The notes: generated by a model from the letters alone, not told the origin. Counted from the first letter of the stretch, positions 1-8,804 are shown. The stretch: DNA of 45,348 nucleotides from Chloroflexota bacterium (GCA_013816405.1 JACDEL010000014.1:1-45348); one strand, 5' to 3'. Made by a program: numbers and translations.

Positions 1-654
1 GTCCAGCAAGGGGCCGGCCAGCTGGGAGCTGCTGGCCGTGGCGGCGAGACTCCACTCCGCGTCACCCAGCAGGCCGTCGAGCACGAGCAGGGAATCCTCG
101 CCGAGCGCGCCGGCTACGACGGCCACGCCGTGCGGCTGCGCCGATGCCAGGGCGAAGGCAGCCGAAGACGATCGACCCTCGCCGACGTACTCCACCGCCG
201 TCGGGGAGGCGCGCTCCGGAGTGGCGGTCCGCTGATGCGCCCCCGCCAGCGTCGCCTGCGCCAGCAGCACGGCGACCGGATCATTGGTCGTCACCCGCAG
301 CGGGACGCCGGCCCGTGCCGCCGCATCCGCGACGTGGCCGAGCAGCGGCAGCGCCGCGATCGTCTGGAAGCGCTCGGTTGCTGAGGCGGCGCGGCTCACG
401 CCTGCGCTGCCCAACGAGATCGTCGCATCGGCCCCTGACTCCGCCGCGAGCGCCATCATGCGACCGACCCGCGAGAGTCCGCCGAGGTCCGATCCGACCC
501 ACCGCGCGCCCGGCCGTGCGACCAGCGACAGGACCACGAGCAGCACCAGCAGGATGGCAACCGTCGGCGCGGCGCCAAGGCGCATCGACGATGAGCCGAT
601 GGCGTCGGTCATGAGGCCGATCAGGTGCGAGGCGAACTCGCCGAGGTTTGGCAT
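1..654 (-). CDS. DUF6754 domain protein, N-terminal 218 codons (3' end outside window)
   Basis: The frame is open from an ATG at 654 to the window edge, so the C-terminus is missing. A hydrophobic stretch at about residues 29-46 (AILLVLLVVLSLVA) is a single membrane anchor. The part after it, with GGLSRVGRMMALAAESG, the ISLGSAG segment and AGVPLRVTTNDP, matches what I know of DUF6754, a membrane-anchored family common in Chloroflexota and of unknown biochemical role. The start codon directly follows the TAG of the upstream 98-aa gene (TAGATG), so it is the last visible member of the alr operon. Family assignment is by recalled motif resemblance, not a search. Confidence 0.7.
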   Translation of the reverse strand, partial: MPNLGEFASHLIGLMTDAIGSSSMRLGAAPTVAILLVLLVVLSLVARPGARWVGSDLGGLSRVGRMMALAAESGADATISLGSAGVSRAASATERFQTIAALPLLGHVADAAARAGVPLRVTTNDPVAVLLAQATLAGAHQRTATPERASPTAVEYVGEGRSSSAAFALASAQPHGVAVVAGALGEDSLLVLDGLLGDAEWSLAATASSSQLAGPLLD

Positions 655-951
655 CTAGCGCGAGGGATCTCGGCGTTCGCCGGTCAGCCTGGCGGCGATG
701 CGGTCGTAGACGGCAGGGTCCTCGAGGGCCTCGCGCAGCATGCCGAAGCGGCGGGTGCCGAGCAGCGGGCTCAGCAGCGGGCCGAGGAAGATGATTCCCT
801 GGCGGAGGAGCGGCAGGAGGGGCCGATGCGCCTCCATCAGGAGCGCCGCCGGCGCTGCGACTCCGCGCCGTTCGAGCTCATCGGCGACGGAGTCGGACCG
901 CTCCACGCTGCACTTCTCCCACACGCATGGTCGCTCGCTCGACGACCTCAC
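655..951 (-). CDS. hypothetical protein, 98 aa, between alr and DUF6754 gene
   Basis: Starts with GTG at 951 inside the alr stop (GTGA overlap) and stops directly before the DUF6754 ATG, so it sits tightly in the operon and is probably translated by coupling. The N-terminal third is charged. The middle (about residues 42-68, PLLPLLRQGIIFLGPLLSPLLG) is hydrophobic with prolines and could be a hairpin-like membrane-associated segment. The C-terminus (FGMLREALEDPAVYDRIAARL) looks helical and amphipathic. I do not recognise a family. The strict overlap on both sides is the main reason to treat it as a real gene. Confidence 0.6.
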   Translation of the reverse strand: MRSSSERPCVWEKCSVERSDSVADELERRGVAAPAALLMEAHRPLLPLLRQGIIFLGPLLSPLLGTRRFGMLREALEDPAVYDRIAARLTGERRDPSR

Positions 952-2102
952 CCGGCGTTCGCGGTGCCCTCCGACAGATGCACGCGCGGGAGGCGGCCAC
1001 GAAGAGCGGTCGTCACTTCGTAGTTGATGGTGCGTCGCTGGGCGGCAACCTCATCGGCGACGATGCGGGCACCCATCTGCTCGCCGATCAGGACGAACTC
1101 GTCGCCGTAGGTTACATCATCAAGGTCGCCCAGATCGACGGTTATGCCGTCCATGCTCACCGCCCCAACCACGGGACGACGAACACCGTGCAACAGCACC
1201 CAGCCGTTGTTGGCGTGAACGCGTGGCCACCCGTCCCCGTAACCGATTCCCAGGGTGGCGATGCGGGTCGCGCGCTCGGCATGGAAGCGAAGCCCGTACC
1301 CGAGCCCCTCTCCGGCCGCCAGGTCGAAGATCCGCAATGGAAGCGCCTTGAGGGAGAGGACCGGCTGCAGACCGAGGTCTCGGTCGCCGGCCCAGCCGGG
1401 AGCCATGCCGTACAGTCCAAGCCCGGGCCGAATCGCATCGCCGAAGGCGCCTGCGCCGGCCACCACGCCCCCGGTGGCCGCCAGGTGAACGATCCCGGGA
1501 TCGGCTCCGGCCGATCGCATGGCGTCGAGCGCCTGGGCCAGCCTGAGCCGCTGAACATCGCTGTAGGCCTCGTCCTCGCCGGGGACCGCGAGGTGGCTGA
1601 AGGTTCCTGTGAGGTGCAGGTGCCGGCTCCGGGTGATGCGCAGCGCCAGCTGGACAGCGACTGCCGGCTCGCTGCCCTGGCGTCCCAGCCCGGAGTCGAT
1701 CTTGAGCTGGACCGCCGCCCGGCGCCCGACCGCGGCTGCCGCTCGTTCCAGCAGCTCGATCCCGGCCTCGTCGTAGACGACCGGTTCGAGGTCGGCGGCC
1801 ACGGCCGGCTCGGCCTCCGGACCTCCCAGCGCCCAGAGGACGAGGATCGGAGCCTCGATCCCGGCCTTCCGCAGCTCGAGCCCCTCCCCCAGCGTGGCGA
1901 CGGCGAGTCGCTCGGCGCCGTGGTCCAGCAGCGTCCGAGCCACCTGGTTCGCTCCGTGGCCGTAGGCATTCGCCTTGACCACGGCGATCACGGTCATGTG
2001 GTCTCCGGCGAGCCGGCGGAGCGCCGCCAGGTTTCCTGCCAGGGCGACGTGATCGACCTCGATCCAGGCGCGGTGCGGGCTGCGCCCTGTGGCAGAGCTC
2101 AC
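948..2102 (-). CDS. alr: alanine racemase
   Basis: A 384-aa PLP enzyme interconverting L- and D-alanine, which supplies D-Ala for peptidoglycan. The PLP lysine is K43 in AVVKANAYGHG. The second catalytic region GIGYGDGWPR, the GAVSMDG motif and the C-terminal RRTINYEVTTAL block are all present, and length is normal for fold-type III alanine racemases. Its ATG overlaps the nnrD stop by 4 bp and its TGA overlaps the next GTG, so it is coupled to both neighbours. Its presence with glmM, glmS and cdaA suggests the cell makes peptidoglycan, a point worth noting if it is a chloroflexote. Confidence 0.96.
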   Translation of the reverse strand: MSSATGRSPHRAWIEVDHVALAGNLAALRRLAGDHMTVIAVVKANAYGHGANQVARTLLDHGAERLAVATLGEGLELRKAGIEAPILVLWALGGPEAEPAVAADLEPVVYDEAGIELLERAAAAVGRRAAVQLKIDSGLGRQGSEPAVAVQLALRITRSRHLHLTGTFSHLAVPGEDEAYSDVQRLRLAQALDAMRSAGADPGIVHLAATGGVVAGAGAFGDAIRPGLGLYGMAPGWAGDRDLGLQPVLSLKALPLRIFDLAAGEGLGYGLRFHAERATRIATLGIGYGDGWPRVHANNGWVLLHGVRRPVVGAVSMDGITVDLGDLDDVTYGDEFVLIGEQMGARIVADEVAAQRRTINYEVTTALRGRLPRVHLSEGTANAG

Positions 2103-2995
2103 CGGCCCCGCCCGCCACGAACTTGCTGGATGGCCGTCGGCAGCAGGTTGGCGATGTCACGCGCCACCACGCCGGCTTGCCCGATCCGCTGCTCGGCCAG
2201 CATGCCGGCCGCGGCGTGCACTGCCACTCCGCAGCCGGCGGCGTCCAACGCCTCGAGCCCGGCCGCCAGGAATGCCCCAATCGCGCCCGCGAGCACGTCA
2301 CCGCTTCCGGCCGTTGCCAGCGCCGGCGTGGCGACCGCGGATCGAAGGAGCTCGCCGGTCGGCGAGGCGACGACGGTGTGCGCGCCCTTGAGGACCACGA
2401 CCTGGCCCCAGCGGGCCGCCGCTTCGCCGGCCGCCTCCGCGCGCTGGGTATCGTCATCGGCCAGGCCCTCTGACATCCGCATGAGTCGAGCAAACTCGCC
2501 CGGGTGCGGCGTGAGGACCAGGCGCGCTCGAATCGACTCCCACCAGCGCTGAACCTCCGCCAGCGCCACCAGGCCGTCGGCGTCGATCACTGCCGGCTGG
2601 CGGAGCTCGCTGATGAACGTGCGTGCCCGACGCAGCGTGGCCGGCTGCCGGCCGATCCCGGGACCAACAACCAGCGCGTCGTAGGCCGGAGCCTCGGCGG
2701 CCAGCCGACGCCAGCCACCCGGTGCCGTGAGACCGGGCGCCTCCTCGACCAGGAGCATCGAGATCAGCTCGGGGACGAGCCCCATCAGCCGGATCCCGAC
2801 TGCCTCCGGGGTGGCCAGACAGGCGACGCCGACCCCCGCACGGATGGCGCCGAGCCCGGCCAGCAGCGCCGCCCCCGAATACTCCATCGAGCCGGCCACG
2901 ATCAGCAGCCTGCCGAAGGTGCCCTTGTGCGCCCGTGGCGGACGCGCCGGCAGGTGCTCGGCGACCCACCGCTGGGACAGTCCCACGACCGTCAT
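2099..2995 (-). CDS. nnrD: ADP/ATP-dependent NAD(P)H-hydrate dehydratase
   Basis: A 298-aa ribokinase-like CARKD protein (YjeF C-terminal domain) that repairs hydrated NAD(P)H. Visible signatures are HKGTFGRLLIVAGS near residue 30, LTPHPGEFARL, VVLKGAHTVV and the nucleotide-binding ATAGSGDVLAG with its catalytic Asp. The N-terminal epimerase domain (NnrE) found in bifunctional homologues is absent here: the protein starts about 25 residues before the dehydratase domain. Start is ATG at 2995, 4 bp after the final acpS stop, and it overlaps alr by 4 bp. The acpS-nnrD-alr order is common in many bacteria. Confidence 0.93.
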   Translation of the reverse strand: MTVVGLSQRWVAEHLPARPPRAHKGTFGRLLIVAGSMEYSGAALLAGLGAIRAGVGVACLATPEAVGIRLMGLVPELISMLLVEEAPGLTAPGGWRRLAAEAPAYDALVVGPGIGRQPATLRRARTFISELRQPAVIDADGLVALAEVQRWWESIRARLVLTPHPGEFARLMRMSEGLADDDTQRAEAAGEAAARWGQVVVLKGAHTVVASPTGELLRSAVATPALATAGSGDVLAGAIGAFLAAGLEALDAAGCGVAVHAAAGMLAEQRIGQAGVVARDIANLLPTAIQQVRGGRGR

Positions 2996-2999
2996 CGGC

Positions 3000-3380
3000 C
3001 TATGCGTCCGGCGCGCGATGCGCGACCGCCACCGCCACCGCCATGTGCCGCTCGTGCGAGATGCTCACCGTCACGTCTTCGAGCCCGAGCGCGGCTGCGC
3101 GGGCCGCGGCGCGCGCGTGCAGGCGGACCTGTGGGGCGCCGGCCTAGTTGGGGAGGATCTCGATCTCCCGCCAACCGACGCCGCGCACGCCCAGGCCCAG
3201 CACCTTGCTGATCGCCTCCTTGGCGGCCCAGCGCCCCGCAATGCGCTCGGCTCGCGCACCGCAGTAGCGCGCCTCGCCGTCGGTCAGGACGCGCTCGCGG
3301 AATCGATCGGGAAAGCGGCCGAGCGTGGCGATGATGCGATCGATGTCGACCAGGTCGACGCCGATCTCGTGGCGGCTCAT
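3000..3380 (-). pseudogene. acpS: holo-[acyl-carrier-protein] synthase interrupted by an in-frame amber codon
   Basis: AcpS moves 4'-phosphopantetheine from CoA to ACP and is normally essential. From ATG 3380 the frame reads MSRHEIGVDLVDIDR (metal-binding Asp near residue 9) and RWAAKEAISKVLGLG (catalytic Glu), then reaches TAG at 3144-3146 after 78 aa (ILPN-stop). Beyond the TAG the same frame continues as AGAPQVRLHARA and then VSISHERHMAVAVAVA, the conserved AcpS C-terminus, to a second TAG at 3000-3002. The complete frame would be 126 codons, the normal family length. One base change, such as GAG to TAG, explains the break. It may be a real nonsense mutation, readthrough, or a base-call error. 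TAG is the ordinary stop of neighbours such as glmS and rpmJ, so genome-wide recoding is unlikely. Confidence 0.9.
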
Positions 3381-3399
3381 CGCGGCAGCGTCGCGGCCG

Positions 3400-5229
3400 C
3401 TATTCGACCGTGACCGACTTCGCCAGGTTGCGCGGCTGGTCGACGTCCGCGCCGCGCGCGACGGCCACCTCGTAGGCGAGCAGCTGCAGTGGCACGATCG
3501 CAATCACCGGGGACATCTCCTCGGGCGTCTCCGGGACGTACAGGACATCCTGCGCATACCGATCGATCACCTCGTCCCCCACCGTCGCGACCGCCACCAC
3601 GGGCGCCTCGCGGGCATGCACCTCGGCGACGTTGCTGACCACCTTTTCGTAGGTGGCGCTCTTCGTCGCGATCGCCACCAGCGGCGTCTGCGGGTCGAGG
3701 AGCGCGATCGGCCCGTGCTTCAGCTCCCCGGCGGCGTATCCCTCGGCGTGGACATAGGAGAGCTCCTTGAGCTTCAGCGCTCCCTCCATCGCGACCGGGA
3801 ATCCGAGCGCCCGACCGACGAACATGACGTCGCGCACGCCGGCCCAGCGCCTGGCCAGCTTCTTGACCTGGGGAGCCAGCTTGAGCACCTCGGCAGCCTG
3901 GCCGGGGAGGTCGCGCAGGGCGAGCCCGAAGGAGCGGCGGCGGCGATCGCTCATCGTGCCTCGCAGCTGCGCGAGGTGGAGCGCGATCATCTCGAGCACG
4001 ACCACCTGCGTCACGAACGCCTTGGTGGATGCGACGGCGACCTCCGGCCCGGCCTGCAGGTAGCAGACCGCATCAGCCTCGCGGGTCAGGGCGCTGCCGA
4101 CCACGTTGGTGACGACCACGATCACCGCGCCGCGCTCGGAGGCAAGCTTCTGGGGCGCCAGGGTGTCGGCCGTCTCGCCCGACTGGCTGACGCTGATGAC
4201 CAGGGTCCGGTCATCGATGGGCGGCGGCGAGTAGCGCATCTCCGAGCCGATCTGGCCGTTTGCTGGCAGCCCCGCCCAGCTCTGGATGAGGTGCGCACCG
4301 ACCTCGCCCGCGTACCGTGCCGTGCCACAGCCGACCACGTACACCCGCTCGACCCGTCGCAGCTTCTCCTCGATCGCTTCGAGCTCGGGGAGCTTCACGT
4401 TGCCCGCGTCGTCGACACGACCGCGCAGGGCCTCTCCGATGGCGTGTGGCTGCTCGTAGATCTCCTTGAGGGTGAAGTGCGGGAATCCGCCCTTCTCCGC
4501 CGCAGCGATGTTCCACCGGATCTTCGTGACCGGGCGTTCGACCTTGACCCCGTCCATCCCGATGATCGTGACCCCCTCCGGCGTGACGTCGGCGATGTCG
4601 CCCTCCTGCAGGATCACGACGTTCTTGGTGTGCTCCAGGATGGCCGGAACGTCGCTCGCCAGGAACCCCTCGCCGTTCCCGAGTCCCACGATCAGCGGCA
4701 CGTTCATGCGCGCCCCGACGATGCGATTGGGGTGGTCGAGGTGCATCACCCCGATGGCATATGCGCCACGCACCTCGCCGAGGGCGTCGCGCACAGCCTC
4801 GACCAGGTCGCCCTGGTACCGCTCCTCGATCAGGTGCGCCAGGACCTCGGTATCGGTCTCCGAGGTGAACCGATGCCCCGCGGACAGCAGCCGCTCCTTG
4901 ATCTCGGCGTAGTTCTCGATGATCCCGTTGTGGATCAGCGCCAGGCGGCCGCTGCAGTCGCGATGCGGATGGGCGTTGGCGTCGTTCGGGCGTCCATGGG
5001 TTGCCCAGCGGGTGTGGGCGATGCCGGGGTGCCCCGCCGGAGCGCTCCCGTTGAGGTGATCGGTCAGGTTGGAGAGCTTGCCCGCCTTCTTCTCGACGAA
5101 CACCTCTCCGTCGTCGGTGAGGACCGCCAGCCCGGCCGAGTCGTAGCCCCGATACTCGAGGCGGCGAAGGCCCTCGAGCAGGATCGGCGCCGCGTCACGC
5201 GGGCCGACGTACCCCACGATGCCGCACAT
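3400..5229 (-). CDS. glmS: glutamine--fructose-6-phosphate aminotransferase (isomerizing)
   Basis: A 609-aa enzyme making glucosamine-6-phosphate from fructose-6-phosphate and glutamine, the first step of UDP-GlcNAc synthesis. It opens with MCGIVGYVG, whose Cys2 is the N-terminal nucleophile of the glutaminase domain. HTRWATHGRPND and the later SIS domains (SVSQSGETADTLA and a second SIS half ending LAYEVAVARGADVDQPRNLAKSVTVE) are intact. Length and C-terminus match the family. It lies 15 bp downstream of glmM. No ribozyme-like leader can fit in that gap, so a glmS riboswitch is excluded at this position. Confidence 0.97.
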   Translation of the reverse strand: MCGIVGYVGPRDAAPILLEGLRRLEYRGYDSAGLAVLTDDGEVFVEKKAGKLSNLTDHLNGSAPAGHPGIAHTRWATHGRPNDANAHPHRDCSGRLALIHNGIIENYAEIKERLLSAGHRFTSETDTEVLAHLIEERYQGDLVEAVRDALGEVRGAYAIGVMHLDHPNRIVGARMNVPLIVGLGNGEGFLASDVPAILEHTKNVVILQEGDIADVTPEGVTIIGMDGVKVERPVTKIRWNIAAAEKGGFPHFTLKEIYEQPHAIGEALRGRVDDAGNVKLPELEAIEEKLRRVERVYVVGCGTARYAGEVGAHLIQSWAGLPANGQIGSEMRYSPPPIDDRTLVISVSQSGETADTLAPQKLASERGAVIVVVTNVVGSALTREADAVCYLQAGPEVAVASTKAFVTQVVVLEMIALHLAQLRGTMSDRRRRSFGLALRDLPGQAAEVLKLAPQVKKLARRWAGVRDVMFVGRALGFPVAMEGALKLKELSYVHAEGYAAGELKHGPIALLDPQTPLVAIATKSATYEKVVSNVAEVHAREAPVVAVATVGDEVIDRYAQDVLYVPETPEEMSPVIAIVPLQLLAYEVAVARGADVDQPRNLAKSVTVE

Positions 5230-5244
5230 GGTCTCTGGTGGCTC

Positions 5245-6573
5245 CTAGTTCAGTCGCGCGCGGGCGAGCTCGGACAGCTCCCGCGCAATCTGGTTGATCT
5301 CGTCAGCGTCCTCGCCCTCGACCATGATTCGGATCTTCGGCTCCGTCCCGGAGGGCCGAACCAGGATCCGTCCACGCGCGCCAAGACGGGCGTCGGCCTC
5401 TGCCACCGCGGCCGCGAACTCCGTATCGACCTCCCACTGGTCCCGATGGCGGACGGTCGAGTTTATCACCACCTGCGGAAGCATCTGGATCTGACCGGCC
5501 GCCTCCGCCAGCGTGGCGCCGGTGTCGCGCAGCGTCCGCAGCAGCTGGATGCCGGTGAGAATCCCGTCCCCAGTGACGGTCAGGTCGCGGAAGATGACAT
5601 GGCCCGATTGTTCGCCGCCAAGGCATGCGTCGGCGCGCTCCATGGCCTCGAAGACATGCCTGTCGCCGACCGGTGTCCTGATGACGCGGCCCCCGGCAGC
5701 GCCGATGGCGCGGTCGAGCCCGCCGTTGCTCATCACGGTAGTGACCAGGATCCCGTTGCGCAGCGTCCCCTCGGCCAGCCGCGCGAGGGCGCAGATGCCC
5801 ATCACCCCGTCTCCGTCGACGATCGACCCGCGCTCATCGACGGCGATCAGTCGGTCGGCGTCGCCGTCGAACGCCATCCCCATCTCGAGGCTCTCTGCCA
5901 GAACCGCGGCGGCCAGGGCCTGCGGCTGGGTCGACCCGGAATCGAGGTTGATGTTGGTCCCGTCGGGGGATGCCGACAATGCGGTGACGCTCGCCCCCAG
6001 CTCGCGCAGCAGGTCGGGAGCGATTGCCGCCGCCGAGCCGTTGGCACAGTCGATCCCGATCCGCATCCCGCGCAGCAGATCGCCCGCCTCCGAAACGAGG
6101 AAGGCGCGGTAGTCCTCGACCGGCCGCGCATCGCGCGTGATCCGGCCGATCTGCCCATTTGGCATGCCGGGCAGCGACTCGGCCTGGAAGAGCAGGCGCT
6201 CGAGCCCCTCTTCCACCTCGTCGTCGATCTTTCGCCCGCCCGACAGCACCTTCAACCCGTTGTCGTCGGCGGGGTTGTGCGACGCCGAGACCATGATCCC
6301 GGCGGCGAATTCACCGCTAGCGGCCGCGTGTGCGAGGCAGGGCGTGGTCACCACCCCCAGCTGGATGGCGTCCGCGCCGACCGCGGCCAGGCCCGAGGAG
6401 ACCGCGGCAACCAGCATGTCTCCCGACCGGCGCGTGTCCTGGCCGATCACCACGCGACGTCCGAACGCCTCCAGCAGGTGCCCGACGGCGCGGCCCAGGT
6501 CGTAGGCGAGGGTCGGCGTCAGGTCGACATTGGCGACGCCGCGGATTCCATCCGTCCCAAAGAGGCGACCCAT
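5245..6573 (-). CDS. glmM: phosphoglucosamine mutase
   Basis: A 442-aa alpha-D-phosphohexomutase converting GlcN-6-P to GlcN-1-P. The N-terminus is the family's GRLFGTDGIRGVAN. The phosphoserine loop VSASHNPADDNG places the catalytic Ser at residue 98. The Mg loop DGDADR, the sugar-binding GGEQSGH and the phosphate-binding RPSGTEPKIRI are all present. Its ATG overlaps the cdaR stop (TGATG). The cdaA-cdaR-glmM order is the conserved arrangement in which GlmM binds and restrains the diadenylate cyclase, so the pair probably links cell-wall precursor supply to c-di-AMP level here too (inference from other bacteria). Confidence 0.97.
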   Translation of the reverse strand: MGRLFGTDGIRGVANVDLTPTLAYDLGRAVGHLLEAFGRRVVIGQDTRRSGDMLVAAVSSGLAAVGADAIQLGVVTTPCLAHAAASGEFAAGIMVSASHNPADDNGLKVLSGGRKIDDEVEEGLERLLFQAESLPGMPNGQIGRITRDARPVEDYRAFLVSEAGDLLRGMRIGIDCANGSAAAIAPDLLRELGASVTALSASPDGTNINLDSGSTQPQALAAAVLAESLEMGMAFDGDADRLIAVDERGSIVDGDGVMGICALARLAEGTLRNGILVTTVMSNGGLDRAIGAAGGRVIRTPVGDRHVFEAMERADACLGGEQSGHVIFRDLTVTGDGILTGIQLLRTLRDTGATLAEAAGQIQMLPQVVINSTVRHRDQWEVDTEFAAAVAEADARLGARGRILVRPSGTEPKIRIMVEGEDADEINQIARELSELARARLN

Positions 6574-7796
6574 CAGGGCGCCGGCGTCGCCGGCGGAGCG
6601 ATCGTGACCGTGGTCGAGATCGGCGACATGGTGACGAGCGACACTCCCTGAGGAAGTCCCACGGTCGCCTGGATCAGGTGATCCCCTGGGCCTTGGCCCG
6701 TGACATCGAGGGTCGCCGTAAGGCCGCCAGGGTCGATGGCGTCGAGGGCCGAGACGGTCCCGCGCACGGTGACCGCGACCTGCTGAACGTGCGGCAGGCA
6801 GGCGCTGTCGGCTGGGGCACCCTGGCAGACCAGTCCGAGCAGGAGCGTTCGAGTGGCAACCGTCTCACGGATCTGCACCACCACGGTCGGCTCCGCGGCC
6901 GCCGCATCCGCCAGCCGCGCTCCTTCGGGCAGCACCAGCGTGCCGCTCGCCCGCAGGGTCGAGTTGCTGCCCGACAGGCTGATCGGCTCGGTCAACACCT
7001 CGGCGATGGCCGAGAGGACCTCCGGCGCGCCGCGCAACGTCACCACTGACGGGTCCGCGGTCACCGAGCCGACCTCGAAGCCGGCCGCTGGCGATCCGAT
7101 CAGCAGCGGACGGATCGCCACCGTACGGCTGGTCTCGACCGTGTTGACGTCGATCTGGACCCGGACGCTCGACGGGTTCAGCTCCACGGATTCGACACGG
7201 CGCCCGTCGGCGTCGACCGGCACCAGGTCGACCTGCCCGCAACAGTCGATCCCGGACGGGTCGATGCGCACGGTGGCCAGCGCTCGGTCGACGCGGTCCA
7301 GGAGGCTCTGGGGGCCGCTGGCCGCAACCCGCTGGACACTGAGCTGCGGGGTGCTGATCTCCAGGCCGGGAGGGACCTGGCCCGAATCGACGGCGACACG
7401 GACCTGCACCTCGGCGAGGCGATCGATCGCCACTGAGACGGCATCCGGCGTGTAGGTCAGCACCTCGACGCCGTCGACCAGGGGACGGACGTGAATCCTG
7501 AGGGACTGCACCTGCGGCGCCTGGGACATGTCGTAGGTGGAAAGGTCGATGGTGACCGCGAAGGACTCGGCGGTCACGCTAGCGGGCAGGTCGGTGGCGC
7601 TGCGGTACTTGATGTCGACCGTCCCGAGCTGCTGCGTGAGCAGGTACGTCCCTTCGGGCTGCGCCAGGGCCGTGACCGAGACGCCTGGAAAGGTCTTGTC
7701 GCTGAACGAGCCTGAGAAGACGAGGCCGGTATACAGGATCGTGGCCAGGGCGAGCGCGCCCAGCTTCAGGGCCCAGTTGCGGAAGAGCCAGGCCAT
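6573..7796 (-). CDS. cdaR: YbbR-domain protein, CdaA regulator
   Basis: A 407-aa protein with one N-terminal transmembrane segment (about residues 8-28, WALKLGALALATILYTGLVF) followed by an extracytoplasmic region of several beta-rich repeats. These have the YbbR pattern (for example TVDIKYRSATDLP and SLRIHVRPLVDGVEVLTY). Such proteins bind and modulate CdaA. It starts directly after the cdaA stop with no spacer and overlaps glmM by 1 bp. The repeats diverge in sequence, which is normal for YbbR domains. Function is assigned from domain plus gene order. Confidence 0.87.
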   Translation of the reverse strand: MAWLFRNWALKLGALALATILYTGLVFSGSFSDKTFPGVSVTALAQPEGTYLLTQQLGTVDIKYRSATDLPASVTAESFAVTIDLSTYDMSQAPQVQSLRIHVRPLVDGVEVLTYTPDAVSVAIDRLAEVQVRVAVDSGQVPPGLEISTPQLSVQRVAASGPQSLLDRVDRALATVRIDPSGIDCCGQVDLVPVDADGRRVESVELNPSSVRVQIDVNTVETSRTVAIRPLLIGSPAAGFEVGSVTADPSVVTLRGAPEVLSAIAEVLTEPISLSGSNSTLRASGTLVLPEGARLADAAAAEPTVVVQIRETVATRTLLLGLVCQGAPADSACLPHVQQVAVTVRGTVSALDAIDPGGLTATLDVTGQGPGDHLIQATVGLPQGVSLVTMSPISTTVTIAPPATPAP

Positions 7797-8804
7797 CTAG
7801 GGGCGCTTCGAACCGGGAGCGGCGGCGGCCGGCTCATGGGGCTCCGCCGCGGCGCCGGCGATCATCGGCTTGTCCTCGGCCGTCACCTTGACCACGCGGG
7901 CATCGGGATCGATGGGGGGCTCCACGACCTCGGGGGCGGCGACCCCCCAGCGGCCCTCCAGGGAACGCCGCAGGAGCGGTGCCTGGCGACGCGGCGCCTG
8001 CGGGCGGATGAGGTTGAGGATCCGCCGTCGCAGCTGCTCCTCGGTCAGGTTGCGTTCGATCCGACCGCGCATCACCAGGGAGATCGATCCCGTCTCCTCG
8101 GAGACGACCACCACGATTGCATCCGACTGCTCGCTGATCCCGATGGCGGCGCGGTGACGGGTGCCATAGCGCTCGGAGTCGAGCACGTTCTGGGAGAGCG
8201 GCAGCAGGACTCCGGCCGCGAGGATGCGATCCCCGGAGATGATCACCGCGCCGTCGTGCAGCGCCGTCCCGTGATAGAAGAGGGTCGCCAGCAGCTCGGC
8301 TCGAAGATCGGCATGCAGGAGCACTCCGGACTCGGCGGCCAGGTCGGCGAGCCCGGTCTCGCGCTCCAGCACGATGAGGGCACCGTGGCGCGATCCTGCC
8401 AGCAGGCGAGCGGCCCGGCTGATCTCGCGGGCGACCCGCTCGGCCTCGGCGATGTCGCTGCTCACGAAGAGGCGATTGAAGGAGCCGAAGCGGCCGATCT
8501 GCTCCAGGGCCCGCCGCAGCTCGGGCTGGAAGACGACCACGATCGCGAAGAGGCCAACCACCGCGCCCGTCTGCAGGATGGTGGAGAGGAGCCGCAGGTT
8601 GGCCACCTGGGCGCCAAGGTAGAAGAGGTACAGGATCGAAAGGCCGATCACGATTCGCACGGCGCGGGTGCCGCGGATCAGGATGAAGACCCAGTAGATG
8701 ACGAACGCAACCAGCAGGATGTCGACGACCGACGTCCAGCTGCCGAGCAGATAAAGCCGGAGGAAGTCAGCGATGGCGTCCAACAAGGGCACCGATGATA
8801 CCAA
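7797..8804 (-). CDS. cdaA: diadenylate cyclase CdaA/DacA
   Basis: A 335-aa membrane enzyme that condenses two ATP to c-di-AMP. The first ~95 residues give three hydrophobic helices (including LLVAFVIYWVFILI and IVIGLSILYLFYLGAQVA). The DAC domain carries both catalytic signatures, LHDGAVII (DGA) and GTRHRAAIG (RHR). A C-terminal Ala/Pro-rich tail of about 50 residues, beyond RRRILNLIRPQ, is not part of the usual domain. The start is uncertain: TTG at 8804 gives the longest form, and GTG at 8792 would begin just before LLDAIADFLRLYLLG, where homologues usually start. It lies 42 bp after rpsI with no visible terminator between them. Confidence 0.95.
   Translation of the reverse strand: MVSSVPLLDAIADFLRLYLLGSWTSVVDILLVAFVIYWVFILIRGTRAVRIVIGLSILYLFYLGAQVANLRLLSTILQTGAVVGLFAIVVVFQPELRRALEQIGRFGSFNRLFVSSDIAEAERVAREISRAARLLAGSRHGALIVLERETGLADLAAESGVLLHADLRAELLATLFYHGTALHDGAVIISGDRILAAGVLLPLSQNVLDSERYGTRHRAAIGISEQSDAIVVVVSEETGSISLVMRGRIERNLTEEQLRRRILNLIRPQAPRRQAPLLRRSLEGRWGVAAPEVVEPPIDPDARVVKVTAEDKPMIAGAAAEPHEPAAAAPGSKRP

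Noticed and set aside
927-2552. A 541-codon plus-strand open frame opposite alr and nnrD
   Set aside because: Antisense shadow of alr and nnrD.
3144-3146. TAG recoded as a sense codon in this organism
   Set aside because: Several intact genes nearby (for example glmS, rpmJ and the 98-aa gene) end with TAG at the expected family length.
5230-5244. glmS ribozyme riboswitch
   Set aside because: Only 15 bp separate glmM and glmS, far too short.
3325-6651. A 1,108-codon open frame on the plus strand across glmS and glmM
   Set aside because: It is antisense to two clear enzymes, has composition expected from codon-position bias in GC-rich DNA, and shows no recognisable domain.
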